A stretch of DNA of 15,789 nt from Methylophilaceae bacterium UBA6140 (GTDB lineage: Bacteria > Pseudomonadota > Gammaproteobacteria > Burkholderiales > Methylophilaceae). The stretch's first letter is position 1; each line of letters begins with the position of its first letter. The notes beneath the pieces were generated by a model, which saw only the letters and a list, made by a program, of their open reading frames with translations, ran no database searches and was not told the DNA's origin. The stretch covers positions 1-15,789 of the forward strand of contig DIVE01000100.1 of the NCBI GenBank assembly GCA_002423265.1, read 5' to 3'. Shown here piece after piece: positions 1-7,144 of the stretch. A program made the position numbers and the translations under genes.

Positions 1-142
1 TAAAAATACCTTTGTAGCTCAAATCCCTGGCAGCGTGCGCCGCCTTCTCCAACATCATCCAGGGCTCATCCTGCGCAGCGGAATCAGCCCATGCCAAAGA
101 AAAATGGCTTGCCAACAGACAAGCCAGCAACCACTTCCTCAT
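1..142 (-). CDS. rseB: RseB/MucB periplasmic sigma-E regulator, N-terminal part only
   Basis: Partial gene: it begins with ATG at 142 and runs off the left edge after 47 codons. RseB binds the periplasmic part of the anti-sigma factor RseA and protects it from proteolysis until envelope stress is sensed. Seen here: an N-terminal signal peptide (MRKWLLACLLASHFSLAWA, then DSAAQ) and the family's conserved opening of the mature protein, EPWMMLEKAAHAARDLSYKG. The ATG overlaps the rseA stop codon by one base (TAATG), so the two are translationally coupled. The assignment rests on this short segment plus the rpoE-rseA context, which is the standard order. Confidence 0.88.
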   Translation of the reverse strand, partial: MRKWLLACLLASHFSLAWADSAAQDEPWMMLEKAAHAARDLSYKGIF

Positions 143-624
143 TAGCGCGAATTCTCCGAGAACGCTGCGGGCTGGATGTAATAGGCGGCACTACTGGGTG
201 CGAGCGATTGATGCGCTTGCAGATATTCTGCCGGGAAATGCTGGGCGATTTCGAGCGGCATGGTTGTTTCGGGTTGCTGCGACTGCTGCTGCAGCACGAT
301 CAGTCCGACGAACATGACCGCAGCAAAGGAGGCGGCAACAGACCATACCAGAGAGGTTTTTCCGGTCTTGTTTGCTGTCGTTGCATCAGCGTCACGCATA
401 GTATTACGCGGAGCGAGAACGACCGGTTCGATATCGATCTGCTGCATGATGCGGTCACGCAGATCGGGTTTGAATACAGGGCTTTGACGCATGGCATCGC
501 CGATCAGGTGATAGGTTTGCCAGCACTCGCGGCTTTCGCCGTTGGCCTTGAGGGCGGTGTAGAGATATTCCGCATCCTTCAGCGAAATCTCGTCATCAAT
601 CAGCGCCGAAATTTGATCTTTCAT
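142..624 (-). CDS. rseA: Sigma-E anti-sigma factor RseA
   Basis: 160-residue single-pass inner-membrane anti-sigma factor that holds RpoE inactive and is degraded under envelope stress. The N-terminal cytoplasmic domain (about residues 1-80) begins MKDQISALIDDEISLKDAE, the characteristic RseA opening, and includes CWQTYHLIGDAMR. One hydrophobic segment at about 92-111 (LVWSVAASFAAVMFVGLIVL) is the membrane anchor; residues 112-160 would be the periplasmic part that RseB binds. It is shorter than E. coli RseA (216 residues), mostly in the periplasmic tail, as is common in betaproteobacteria. The start is supported by AGGAG six bases upstream of ATG. It lies 28 bases after rpoE and overlaps rseB by one base. 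Confidence 0.93.
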   Translation of the reverse strand: MKDQISALIDDEISLKDAEYLYTALKANGESRECWQTYHLIGDAMRQSPVFKPDLRDRIMQQIDIEPVVLAPRNTMRDADATTANKTGKTSLVWSVAASFAAVMFVGLIVLQQQSQQPETTMPLEIAQHFPAEYLQAHQSLAPSSAAYYIQPAAFSENSR

Positions 625-652
625 CTATTTCTCCTGCTATGCATTTGCCGGC

Positions 653-1270
653 TTACCAGCGTTTGTCCTGTGGGGTATCAAGCAACGGACGGAGCTTCTG
701 CGCAATCGTCTCGCGAGCCCGGAAGATGCGTGAACGCACGGTTCCAATCGGGCAATCCATCAATGTTGCAATTTCTTCGTAGCTCAAGCCTTCGATTTCG
801 CGCAGCGTAATCGCCGTGCGCAGCTCTTCGGGCAATGCTTCAACGGTGTCGTTTACCGTTTGCGCAATTTCCTTGGTCATCATGGCGGTTTCCGGCGTTT
901 CCATGGTGCGCAGCTCGGTGGCATCCTCGAAGTTTTCCGCATCCTCGATTTCGATGTCATTGCTGACCTGCGGCCTGCGGCCCATCGAGACCAGATAGTT
1001 CTTCGCCGTATTGATGCCGATTCTGTACAGCCAGGTGTAAAAGGCGCTATCGCCACGGAAGTTGGGCAGCGCACGGTAAGCCTTGATGAAGGATTCCTGC
1101 ACCACATCTTCAACTTCTGCCTGATCGCGGATCAGTCTCGAAAGCAGTCTGCCGAGCTTGCGCTGGTATTTATCCACCAGCATGCCGAAAGCCTGCTTGT
1201 CGCCGCGCTGCGCGCGTTCGACCAATTCCTGATCAATTTCACGGTTGCCCGCTGTGGGATTGACACCCAT
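653..1270 (-). CDS. rpoE: Extracytoplasmic stress sigma factor RpoE (sigma-E)
   Basis: 205-residue ECF sigma factor that directs RNA polymerase to envelope-stress genes and is restrained by the adjacent RseA. Region 2 covers about residues 20-95 (DKYQRKLGRLLSRL, DVVQESFIKAYRALPNFRGD, FYTWLYRIGINTAKNYL), and region 4 covers about 140-195 (LPEELRTAITLREIEGLSY, CPIGTVRSRIFRARE). I chose ATG at 1270 because a GGAG lies ten bases upstream and family members start close before the conserved VERAQRGD stretch. The reading frame stays open for 37 more codons upstream, but that extension has no family counterpart. It is followed by rseA and rseB in the standard order. Confidence 0.95.
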   Translation of the reverse strand: MGVNPTAGNREIDQELVERAQRGDKQAFGMLVDKYQRKLGRLLSRLIRDQAEVEDVVQESFIKAYRALPNFRGDSAFYTWLYRIGINTAKNYLVSMGRRPQVSNDIEIEDAENFEDATELRTMETPETAMMTKEIAQTVNDTVEALPEELRTAITLREIEGLSYEEIATLMDCPIGTVRSRIFRARETIAQKLRPLLDTPQDKRW

Positions 1271-1489
1271 AGAGGACTTACTCCTTATCAACACCTTTTC
1301 AACTGACGGAGTATAACCTTGCATCGTTGTATCAACGAAGCTCAGCCGTGAAAATTCTTCCAGATTCTTTGTGTTCAGCATTTGTCGTCTCCCAGGCTCT
1401 AATGCTTATGGATAGCTAGCTTGTACTTAAAGACAGCGCTAAACTCGCATAAGTTCACCCAACGGCAGAGCCGGAAAACACCGAATCAA
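1271..1489. other. Divergent intergenic region between rpoE and nadB
   Basis: 219 bases with no convincing gene. It must hold the promoters of rpoE (leftward) and nadB (rightward). On the minus strand, TTGATA (1330-1335) and TATACT (1310-1315) resemble -35 and -10 boxes, but the 14-base spacer is too short for a normal sigma-70 promoter. I could not recognise a clear sigma-E-type GGAACTT box for rpoE autoregulation. No strong Shine-Dalgarno sequence precedes nadB. Confidence 0.4.
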
Positions 1490-3106
1490 ATGCGCCAATA
1501 CGACGTTCTTATCATAGGCAGCGGGCTTGCAGGCCTGACCCTCGCACTCAAGGTTGCAGAATATAAAAAAGTCTGCCTGGTCAGCAAGCGCAGCATCAAC
1601 GACAGCGCCAGCAACTGGGCGCAAGGTGGTATCGCTGCGGTATTGACGGATGACGATTCGATCGAGGCGCACATCCATGACACCCTGATCGCCGGCGCCG
1701 GTCTGTGCGATGCCGAGGTCACCCGTCTGGTGGTGGAGCGGGGCCGCGAAACGGTGGAGTGGCTGGTGGCGGAAGGCGTGCCGTTCACGCGCGAAGAAGA
1801 CGACAGCGGCTTCCACCTCACCCGCGAGGGCGGGCACAGCCACAGGCGCATCATTCACGCGGCGGATGCCACCGGCCATGCAGTGCAGGAAACGCTGGCC
1901 GTGAGAGTCAAGCAGCATCCGAACATCGACGTGCTGGAAGACCATATCGCCGTCGACCTGATCACCGCCAGAAAGGTCGGCATCGAGGGCGGCGAGTGTC
2001 TGGGCGCTTACGTGCTGGACAACACCAGCGGCAGGGTGCTGACCATAGGCGCACAGCAAACCGTGCTGGCGACCGGCGGCACCGGCAAGGTCTATCTCTA
2101 TACCACCAATCCGGATGTCGCCACCGGCGACGGTATCGCCATGGCCTGGCGTGCCGGATGCCGCGTGGCGAACATGGAATTCATCCAGTTTCATCCGACC
2201 TGCCTCTACCACCCGCAGGCCAAATCCTTTCTGATTACGGAAGCGGTGCGCGGCGAAGGCGGCATACTCAAGCTGCCGGACGGCACCCGCTTCATGCCGG
2301 AGCATGACGAACGGGCCGAACTGGCGCCGCGCGACATTGTCGCGCGCGCAATCGACTTCGAGATGAAAAAGCGCGGTATCGATTGCGTCTATCTCGACAT
2401 CTCGCACCAGCCGGCGGATTTCGTGCTATCTCACTTTCCCACCATTTACCGGCGCTGCATGGAGCTTGGGATCGACATTACCAAACAGCCGATTCCGGTC
2501 GTGCCAGCAGCACATTACAGCTGCGGCGGCATCATGACTGATCATGCAGGTCGCGCCGATCTGCCCGGCCTCTACGCGATCGGCGAAACCGCCTGCACCG
2601 GTCTGCACGGCGCCAACCGGCTGGCCAGCAACTCGCTGCTGGAATGCCTGGTGTTCGGCCAGGCCGCGGCCGAAGACATTCTCGCGCAGCCGCCCAAACC
2701 CCTGCCGGAGCTGCCCTACTGGGATGAAAGCCGGGTGACGGATGCAGACGAGGAAATCATCATCACGCACAACTGGAACGAACTGCGCCGCTTCATGTGG
2801 AATTACGTCGGCATCGTGCGCACCAACAAGCGGCTGGCACGCGCGCTGCACCGTATCCACATGCTGCGCGACGAAGTACACGAGTTCTACAGCAACTTCC
2901 GCATCAGCAACAATCTGATCGAGTTGAGAAATCTGCTGCAAGTGGCGGAGCTGATCGTGAAAAGCGCGATGGAAAGGCACGAAAGCCGGGGCCTGCATTA
3001 CAGCAAGGACTACCCGGAGATGTTGCCCGATGCCGTCCCCACCGTGCTTGAGCCGTCCAACTACTACAGCCTGCTGGATAGCCAGCACGGCCACCACCAT
3101 CACTGA
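1490..3106 (+). CDS. nadB: L-aspartate oxidase NadB
   Basis: 538-residue FAD enzyme that oxidises L-aspartate to iminoaspartate, the first step of de novo NAD synthesis (next used by NadA). The dinucleotide-binding motif GSGLAG lies at residues 10-15. Other succinate dehydrogenase/fumarate reductase-type signatures are [24 protein letters not shown], the active-site region FHPTCLY (His about 235), [13 protein letters not shown] and [15 protein letters not shown]. The helical C-terminal domain follows. The length matches E. coli NadB (540). I chose ATG at 1490 because the flavin fold begins three residues later; an in-frame 23-codon upstream extension lacks homology and a good ribosome site. 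The C-terminus ends in HGHHHH, a native His cluster. It is convergent with mtfA, six bases apart. No nadA or nadC is visible in the window. Confidence 0.96.
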   Translation: MRQYDVLIIGSGLAGLTLALKVAEYKKVCLVSKRSINDSASNWAQGGIAAVLTDDDSIEAHIHDTLIAGAGLCDAEVTRLVVERGRETVEWLVAEGVPFTREEDDSGFHLTREGGHSHRRIIHAADATGHAVQETLAVRVKQHPNIDVLEDHIAVDLITARKVGIEGGECLGAYVLDNTSGRVLTIGAQQTVLATGGTGKVYLYTTNPDVATGDGIAMAWRAGCRVANMEFIQFHPTCLYHPQAKSFLITEAVRGEGGILKLPDGTRFMPEHDERAELAPRDIVARAIDFEMKKRGIDCVYLDISHQPADFVLSHFPTIYRRCMELGIDITKQPIPVVPAAHYSCGGIMTDHAGRADLPGLYAIGETACTGLHGANRLASNSLLECLVFGQAAAEDILAQPPKPLPELPYWDESRVTDADEEIIITHNWNELRRFMWNYVGIVRTNKRLARALHRIHMLRDEVHEFYSNFRISNNLIELRNLLQVAELIVKSAMERHESRGLHYSKDYPEMLPDAVPTVLEPSNYYSLLDSQHGHHHH

Positions 3107-3112
3107 CGGGCA

Positions 3113-3880
3113 TCAGATCCGGCTAACCGGATCCTGCAGGTAAAAATCCGCCAGCTGGCGATAAACCTTGGGGTATTCGGCCAGCAAAACCCGCGGCTTC
3201 TCGAAGAACACCTCGCTCACCACGGCAAAAAATTCGGCAGGGTTCTCCGCCGCATAAGGGTCGATGACAGTCACGGAGCCGGCATCCACCCTGCCGCAAA
3301 AATCCTCATAAGCCAGCGTGAAAGCCCTGGCCCAGGCCGCTGCCGACATGCCGCGATGCAGTGGCGGGAAACCATCGGCATCGCCGTTCAGCATATCGAG
3401 TTTGTGAACGAACTCATGAATGACGACATTGACGCCATCGGCGGCGCCGGAGTACTCGACATCGGCGGCCGAGAGTATCACCGGTCCGCGTTGCCAGGAT
3501 TCGCCTATCATCGGTGCACGGTCGATATGCACGACGCCGGCTTCATCGGTATATTCATGGCCCGGCACAAACTCGCCCGGGTAGACGATCACCGACACCC
3601 AGCCCGAGTAACATTCAAGACCAAGATTGAGTATCGGCAGACAGGCCTGGGCTGCAATTTTCAACCGCACCATTTCGCTCAGGCGATAGCCCTCCGCGGC
3701 CATCACGTTCTTCCGGTAAAGAAACAGCGTCGCCAGTTTACGCAAGCGCATCAGCTCGTCAGCGGTCAGGCCATGCAACAAGGGTAGCGCGGTCACCGCA
3801 GCTTGCCACGCATCGTCCGGCAAGGCATGGCGTTGCAGAATACGTGCTTCACGCCAGCGCTTGAATCTCTCCAACAGCAT
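3113..3880 (-). CDS. mtfA: MtfA-type zinc metallopeptidase (M90 family)
   Basis: 255-residue soluble protein of the MtfA/YeeI family. In E. coli MtfA is an aminopeptidase-like zinc enzyme that binds the glucose repressor Mlc; no Mlc partner is visible here. The zinc motif HEFVH lies at residues 155-159, and a third ligand is expected in ENPAEFFAVVSEVFFE near residue 217. The conserved core FVPGHEYTDEAGVV and LSAADVEYSG is also present. I chose ATG at 3880 because AGAGG, overlapping the bufC-like stop, sits at proper spacing; GTG at 3886 is an in-frame alternative. The gap to the upstream DUF2063 gene is only about nine bases, so it is probably the last gene of that operon. Whether it acts on the neighbouring peptide is unknown. 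Confidence 0.88.
   Translation of the reverse strand: MLLERFKRWREARILQRHALPDDAWQAAVTALPLLHGLTADELMRLRKLATLFLYRKNVMAAEGYRLSEMVRLKIAAQACLPILNLGLECYSGWVSVIVYPGEFVPGHEYTDEAGVVHIDRAPMIGESWQRGPVILSAADVEYSGAADGVNVVIHEFVHKLDMLNGDADGFPPLHRGMSAAAWARAFTLAYEDFCGRVDAGSVTVIDPYAAENPAEFFAVVSEVFFEKPRVLLAEYPKVYRQLADFYLQDPVSRI
3116..3133. terminator. Possible bidirectional hairpin at the nadB/mtfA convergent ends
   Basis: A perfect inverted repeat, GATCCGG-CTAA-CCGGATC (7-bp stem, 4-base loop), starts ten bases after the nadB stop and occupies the last codons of mtfA. It could stop transcription from either side, but neither strand has an immediate run of T after the stem, so intrinsic termination would be weak. 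Confidence 0.35.
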
Positions 3881-3889
3881 CAACACCTC

Positions 3890-4675
3890 TCAGGCTGTCG
3901 TCCGTTGCGCACCGAGAATCACGCCTTGCGCTTTCAGGTCCGCCAGCACTTGGCTGCCAAAATCGATGATGGCAAGCGGCTGAGGATGGTTCAACTCGCT
4001 GGCGATTTGTTCCAGCGCCTGCAAACCGGTCAGCTTTTGCGCCTGCAGCAAGTCCAGAAGACGCGCGGTAACCGCGTTAAGTTCGACAAACCTGACCTCT
4101 TCCGCCGCATCCCGGAACACCAGCAGGTTGACCGGTGTTGCCAACGGCACTTGCGGTTGAAATCGCGGCGAAATCTGCTGCACCGGATAATCATAGGTCA
4201 GCAGCATCAGCGCGCCAGCGAGTAGCGGACGGTCATGCAGCAGATCGCCCGCAGGATCGACAATGGCCGGAAGCTCCGGCGTTTCTGCCGCCGACACGGC
4301 AAGCTCCACCCATTCGTAATGCGCAAGACTGCTGAAAAATGGCGGCAGCTGCGGGCTGCCGACAATGCCCGGCAGCGTTTCGAGGAAAACCAGAAACTCC
4401 TCGGGGATTTGTCTGAAAAGCGGGCTTCTGGCCTGATGATGCACGAGAAAGCCGCGTATCAGCTGACGCCAGAGGCGCTTGCCCACGATCCGCTTGCATA
4501 CCGGAAAGCAGGCCCCCAGCGTGGCGTCGAGATTATCGAATACCAATGCCCGGTAAACGCGCATGCGTTTAGCCGACACCCCTTCCGGTTTGGCGACGGC
4601 ATCAGGGTTACGGATATGCCCGCTGAACTGTAGCTGGTATTGCTGAAACAGGGGCAGCTTGGCACCTTCACTCAC
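3890..4675 (-). CDS. DUF2063 protein, BufC/HvfC-like partner of the MNIO enzyme
   Basis: 261-residue protein of the family named 'putative DNA-binding domain' (DUF2063). In characterised operons the BufC/HvfC protein acts with the MNIO enzyme, bringing or positioning the precursor peptide; DNA binding is not established for it. Seen here: the N-terminal family stretch [15 protein letters not shown] followed by [19 protein letters not shown] and [10 protein letters not shown] (about residues 10-65), then a second half rich in Leu and Val from about residue 170. No signal peptide or membrane segment is seen. It starts at GTG overlapping the upstream stop as GTGA (4-base overlap), so the pair is translationally coupled. 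mtfA follows after about nine bases. Confidence 0.85.
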   Translation of the reverse strand: MSEGAKLPLFQQYQLQFSGHIRNPDAVAKPEGVSAKRMRVYRALVFDNLDATLGACFPVCKRIVGKRLWRQLIRGFLVHHQARSPLFRQIPEEFLVFLETLPGIVGSPQLPPFFSSLAHYEWVELAVSAAETPELPAIVDPAGDLLHDRPLLAGALMLLTYDYPVQQISPRFQPQVPLATPVNLLVFRDAAEEVRFVELNAVTARLLDLLQAQKLTGLQALEQIASELNHPQPLAIIDFGSQVLADLKAQGVILGAQRTTA

Positions 4676-5541
4676 GATCCCGGGGTCTCCGGCATGGCCT
4701 TTGCGCTGCAGGCTTGCTGCAATCCTGCGATTCTGTCCACCTCGGACATCAGGCTGGCGAGGGGTGGGATATTGCTGTCGCGTTCGAGCAGGGTCGGAAA
4801 AGTGTCATACAAAACATAGGCTTCACGCAACATATCCCAGACCGGGTCAATCACATCCTGCGCATGCGTGTCGATAATGAGATCGGCAGCTTGCCTGTCA
4901 TGCCCCGCCACATGCCCGTAGACGATGCGCTCGCCGGGGATGCCGCGCAGAAACGCATAAGGGTCGTAGCCGAAATTGACGCTGTTGACGTATATATTAT
5001 TGATGTCCAGATGCAGATCGCAATCGGCTTCTGCCAGCACCGCACGCAGAAACGTCAGCTCGTCCATCTCGGCAATAGGCGACGCGACGTAGAAAGAAGC
5101 ATTCTCGACCGCAATACGGCGGCCCAGAATATCCTGCGTGCGTCGTATCCGCCCGGCCACATAATGAACCGCCTCTTCGGTAAACGGTATCGGCAGCAAA
5201 TCGTAAAGATAGCCGCCATCCGAGCAGTAGCTCAGATGCTCGGTATACAAGGGAATCCGGTGCGTATCGAGGAATTGCCCGACACGCTGGAGAAAGACTT
5301 CATCCAGCGGATGCGGGCCGCCCAGCGACAGCGAAAGTCCATGGCAAACCAGAGGGTAGCGTTCGACACACCATGCCAACTGGCTGGCCGCTTTGCCGCC
5401 CGCTCCTATCCAGTTCTCGGGGGCGATTTCGAGAAAATCGATCGAGGCACTGAGCGGGCTGCCCCAGGCAGCCTGAATCTGGGGAATAAGCTCGCGCTTA
5501 AGCCCCAGCCCGGCACCTCTGATATCTGCCAACTGCGGCAA
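4672..5541 (-). CDS. MNIO (DUF692) iron enzyme, BufB/HvfB-like
   Basis: Multinuclear non-heme iron enzyme of the DUF692 family with a TIM-barrel fold. Relatives oxidatively modify Cys residues of small precursor peptides. Conserved candidate metal ligands in order (numbered from TTG at 5541): [25 protein letters not shown] (His67), TEHLSY (Glu101/His102), VENASF (Glu146/Asn147), HLDINN (Asp179), YGHVAGHD (His210, His214), DTHAQD (Asp224/His226) and LLERD (Glu253). The length, 289, is near the family's usual size. The start is uncertain: there is no ATG near the N-terminus. TTG at 5541, one base after the precursor's stop codon, is my choice; TTG at 5532 and GTG at 5601, inside the precursor gene in another frame, are alternatives. 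It lies between the precursor and the BufC-like gene. I infer Cys modification in this case; it is not shown directly. Confidence 0.88.
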   Translation of the reverse strand: MPQLADIRGAGLGLKRELIPQIQAAWGSPLSASIDFLEIAPENWIGAGGKAASQLAWCVERYPLVCHGLSLSLGGPHPLDEVFLQRVGQFLDTHRIPLYTEHLSYCSDGGYLYDLLPIPFTEEAVHYVAGRIRRTQDILGRRIAVENASFYVASPIAEMDELTFLRAVLAEADCDLHLDINNIYVNSVNFGYDPYAFLRGIPGERIVYGHVAGHDRQAADLIIDTHAQDVIDPVWDMLREAYVLYDTFPTLLERDSNIPPLASLMSEVDRIAGLQQACSAKAMPETPGS

Positions 5542-5542
5542 A

Positions 5543-5743
5543 TTACTTCTTTTCAGCGCCGCACTTGCCGGTACCGCACTTGCCTTCCTTGTCTTTTTCA
5601 CCGTGATGCTCTGCCACCATATAGCCGGAAGCGAGCGGCTTCAATGCGAAAGGATTCTCTGCGGCAGCCACCGAAGTTGCCGCGATGGTCGCGGCGAATG
5701 CGCCGCCGATAGCGAGTGTCAGTGCGGATTTTGAAGCTTTCAT
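5543..5743 (-). CDS. BufA/HvfA-like secreted Cys-peptide precursor
   Basis: 66-residue small protein. Residues 1-28 are a signal peptide with a hydrophobic Ala-rich core ending VAAA, then the mature start [17 protein letters not shown], which matches the family's usual opening. The C-terminal tail is Lys/Glu/Gly-rich and carries EGKCG (Cys56) and TGKCG (Cys61), with His46 and His47 before it. In relatives such EGKCG cysteines are converted by the MNIO enzyme into copper-binding groups (thiooxazole, or oxazolone plus thioamide). I infer a periplasmic metal-buffering, probably copper, peptide. I chose ATG at 5743 because AGGAG lies seven bases upstream; an 11-codon extension upstream has no such site. 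It follows the anti-sigma gene after 57 bases and directly precedes the MNIO gene. Confidence 0.86.
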   Translation of the reverse strand: MKASKSALTLAIGGAFAATIAATSVAAAENPFALKPLASGYMVAEHHGEKDKEGKCGTGKCGAEKK

Positions 5744-5800
5744 GGTAAATCTCCTGAATAGATAAATGAACAACAATGGAATGCGCTGATATCCCTGCGT

Positions 5801-6055
5801 TTATTGCCCGGACTCCAGCGCCCTGGTCATGCGCAGTCTTGCCTCCGGGGATAATCGCAAGTTTTCGTTCTGCTCGGTCTCGGCCACCACTTTCCCGACC
5901 GCCAGGCGAATCAGCATCAACTGGCGGCCGAAGCGCCTGCAGGCAGCGCATATCCACAAATGCAACCGCAAAGCCCAGCGCTCACGCCGCGTCAGCGGAC
6001 GGTCGAGCGACTGTGAAAGCAGTTCGCTGGCTTGCTTGCAACTCAGCATTTGCAT
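5801..6055 (-). CDS. Small zinc-binding (ZAS-type) anti-sigma factor
   Basis: 84-residue soluble protein with a zinc-finger anti-sigma motif: LSCKQASELLSQSLDR at about 4-19, then HLWICAAC (H-x3-C-x2-C) at about residues 32-39, with the typical Leu/Arg-rich helices around it. Proteins like this bind and inhibit the sigma factor encoded next to them, and several lose the zinc and release sigma on oxidative or metal stress. No membrane segment is visible, so it should act in the cytoplasm. It starts 22 bases after the sigma gene. ATG at 6055 and ATG at 6049 are both possible starts. The C-terminal half (EQNENLRLSPEARLRM) is not recognised. The stress signal is unknown. Confidence 0.82.
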   Translation of the reverse strand: MQMLSCKQASELLSQSLDRPLTRRERWALRLHLWICAACRRFGRQLMLIRLAVGKVVAETEQNENLRLSPEARLRMTRALESGQ

Positions 6056-6077
6056 TGATCCTGTATATCGGGAAAGT

Positions 6078-6638
6078 TCATTTTCCGAGCCAGTGCAGTT
6101 CGAGACATTGCCTTAACCCCATGCGCGCCCTGTACAACATGACCCATGCATTGGTCGGGCTGATTTGCAGTTCCTTACAAATGCTTTCGTTGTCTTCTTC
6201 ATGCACTTCGCGCAGCAAAAAAAGCCTGGCAAGCTTCGGCGGCAGACGTTCGATACAGCGCTGCAGCACTGACAAAAACTGCTTCTGTTCCAGCGCGTTC
6301 TCTGCGGCCGGCCAGGCAAGCGGCCTGTCGGCCCAGTGTCCGCGCTCGTTGAAGAACTCATCGGCAGGGTCCTCTTCCGCCGCATACTGACTCATGTCCT
6401 CGGCCGGCTGCTCAACACCCTGCTTGCGGATAATATCTATGATCTTGTGCTTGAGTATGCCGGTGAGCCAGGTGCGGGGGGCGGATTTTCCCTCGAAAGA
6501 CGGGCTTTTGATCGCCGCCAGCAAAGTCTCCTGCACGGCATCTTCGGCCAGGTGCGTATCTCTCAGGCGCGCCAGGGCAAAACGGTAAAGATAATCGCCA
6601 TGTTCGTTAAGCCAATCGTGCGGGGTTTTATCGGTCAT
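6078..6638 (-). CDS. ECF-family RNA polymerase sigma factor
   Basis: 186-residue ECF sigma factor, distinct from RpoE at 653-1270. Region 2: YLYRFALARLRDTHLAEDAV then RTWLTGILKHKIIDIIRKQG (about residues 16-75). A long acidic linker follows (SQYAAEEDPADEFF). Region 4: LPPKLARLFLLREVHEEDN and ICKELQISPTNAWVMLYRAR (about 130-175). The extreme C-terminus is CLELHWLGK. The start ATG at 6638 precedes the region 2 helix; the open frame extends 45 codons upstream, but that part overlaps the DUF1841 gene and lacks homology. No strong Shine-Dalgarno sequence is seen. The anti-sigma factor and the bufA-B-C-like genes lie directly downstream, the arrangement known for ECF-controlled HvfA/bufferin operons (for example in Neisseria and Caulobacter), so it probably controls them. 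Confidence 0.92.
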   Translation of the reverse strand: MTDKTPHDWLNEHGDYLYRFALARLRDTHLAEDAVQETLLAAIKSPSFEGKSAPRTWLTGILKHKIIDIIRKQGVEQPAEDMSQYAAEEDPADEFFNERGHWADRPLAWPAAENALEQKQFLSVLQRCIERLPPKLARLFLLREVHEEDNESICKELQISPTNAWVMLYRARMGLRQCLELHWLGK

Positions 6639-6673
6639 GGCGTCATTCAAACACAGTTTTTCTCGAAGGTCAG

Positions 6674-7114
6674 TTATGCGGTGGCGGATTTCTGCCGGAT
6701 CAATGCAATATAAGCTTCGGCGTCCAGCGCGGTTTGCGATCGTTGCGCCTGCCAGATGGTTTCTGCCAGGCACTCCATCAGCGTGTGCTGGGCCGGATGC
6801 GGCTCACCCAGTTTTTCCTGCAAAGCTTGATATGCCGCCTTGATCCCTGGTGGTTGGTCTATGCCGGTCTGCTCCAGTATGGAAAGATGCAGGCTCATGT
6901 GCAGGAAGGGATTGGTCTCGCCCATCTCCGGAAAGTAGGCCTGCGCGAGATAACGCTCGGGCGCGTTCAGCACCTGGTGATACTCCGGGTGCATATGCAT
7001 CACCTCAAGCGCGATCGCTTCGAGGTCGCTCAGCCGCTGGTCGGCATTGAACTTCGACCAGGTGTCGAAAAAAAATTGCCGCACCTGATCGCGGGTCGGA
7101 TTGAATAATGCCAA
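6674..7114 (-). CDS. DUF1841 family protein
   Basis: 146-residue cytoplasmic protein of the DUF1841 family, common in beta- and gammaproteobacteria and without a known function. Family features: the opening ALFNPTRDQVRQFFFDTWSK, a middle section LEVMHMHPEYHQVL, and NPFLHMSLHLSILEQ with several His residues (about 85-100), followed by an amphipathic helical C-terminus (ECLAETIWQAQRS). The start is a TTG at 7114, preceded at seven bases by a perfect AGGAGG; no ATG in frame fits. It lies 30 bases after the FIST gene and 35 bases before the ECF sigma gene. The His-rich helix might bind metal, but this is speculation. Confidence 0.85.
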   Translation of the reverse strand: MALFNPTRDQVRQFFFDTWSKFNADQRLSDLEAIALEVMHMHPEYHQVLNAPERYLAQAYFPEMGETNPFLHMSLHLSILEQTGIDQPPGIKAAYQALQEKLGEPHPAQHTLMECLAETIWQAQRSQTALDAEAYIALIRQKSATA

Positions 7115-7121
7115 TGTCCAT

Positions 7122-7127
7122 CCTCCT
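7122..7127 (-). promoter_or_regulatory. Ribosome binding site deciding the TTG start of the DUF1841 gene
   Basis: A full AGGAGG lies seven bases before TTG at 7114. It makes the unusual TTG the credible start. An ATG within the spacer is in another frame. Confidence 0.75.
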
Positions 7128-7144
7128 GGATTTGTTTGCCCGGC

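Noticed and set aside
91..810. 239-residue plus-strand open frame across rseA and rpoE
   Set aside because: Spans two well-supported genes on the other strand and has low-complexity composition.
1271..1381. 37-codon upstream extension of rpoE
   Set aside because: Not found in the RpoE family, and GGAG precedes the ATG at 1270.
1439..2407. Long open frame on the minus strand opposite nadB
   Set aside because: It lies fully within nadB, has no recognisable domain, and results from GC-rich codon use on the coding strand.
3890..4675. Transcription regulator role for the DUF2063 protein
   Set aside because: The 'DNA-binding' label is a family name only; the context with DUF692 and the peptide points to a modification partner.
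4714..5712. 332-residue plus-strand open frame opposite the MNIO gene
   Set aside because: The opposite strand has clear DUF692 motifs and a coherent operon; this frame shows none.
6639..6773. N-terminal extension of the ECF sigma factor
   Set aside because: The 45 extra codons overlap the end of the DUF1841 gene and show no sigma-factor similarity; ATG at 6638 fits the family start.
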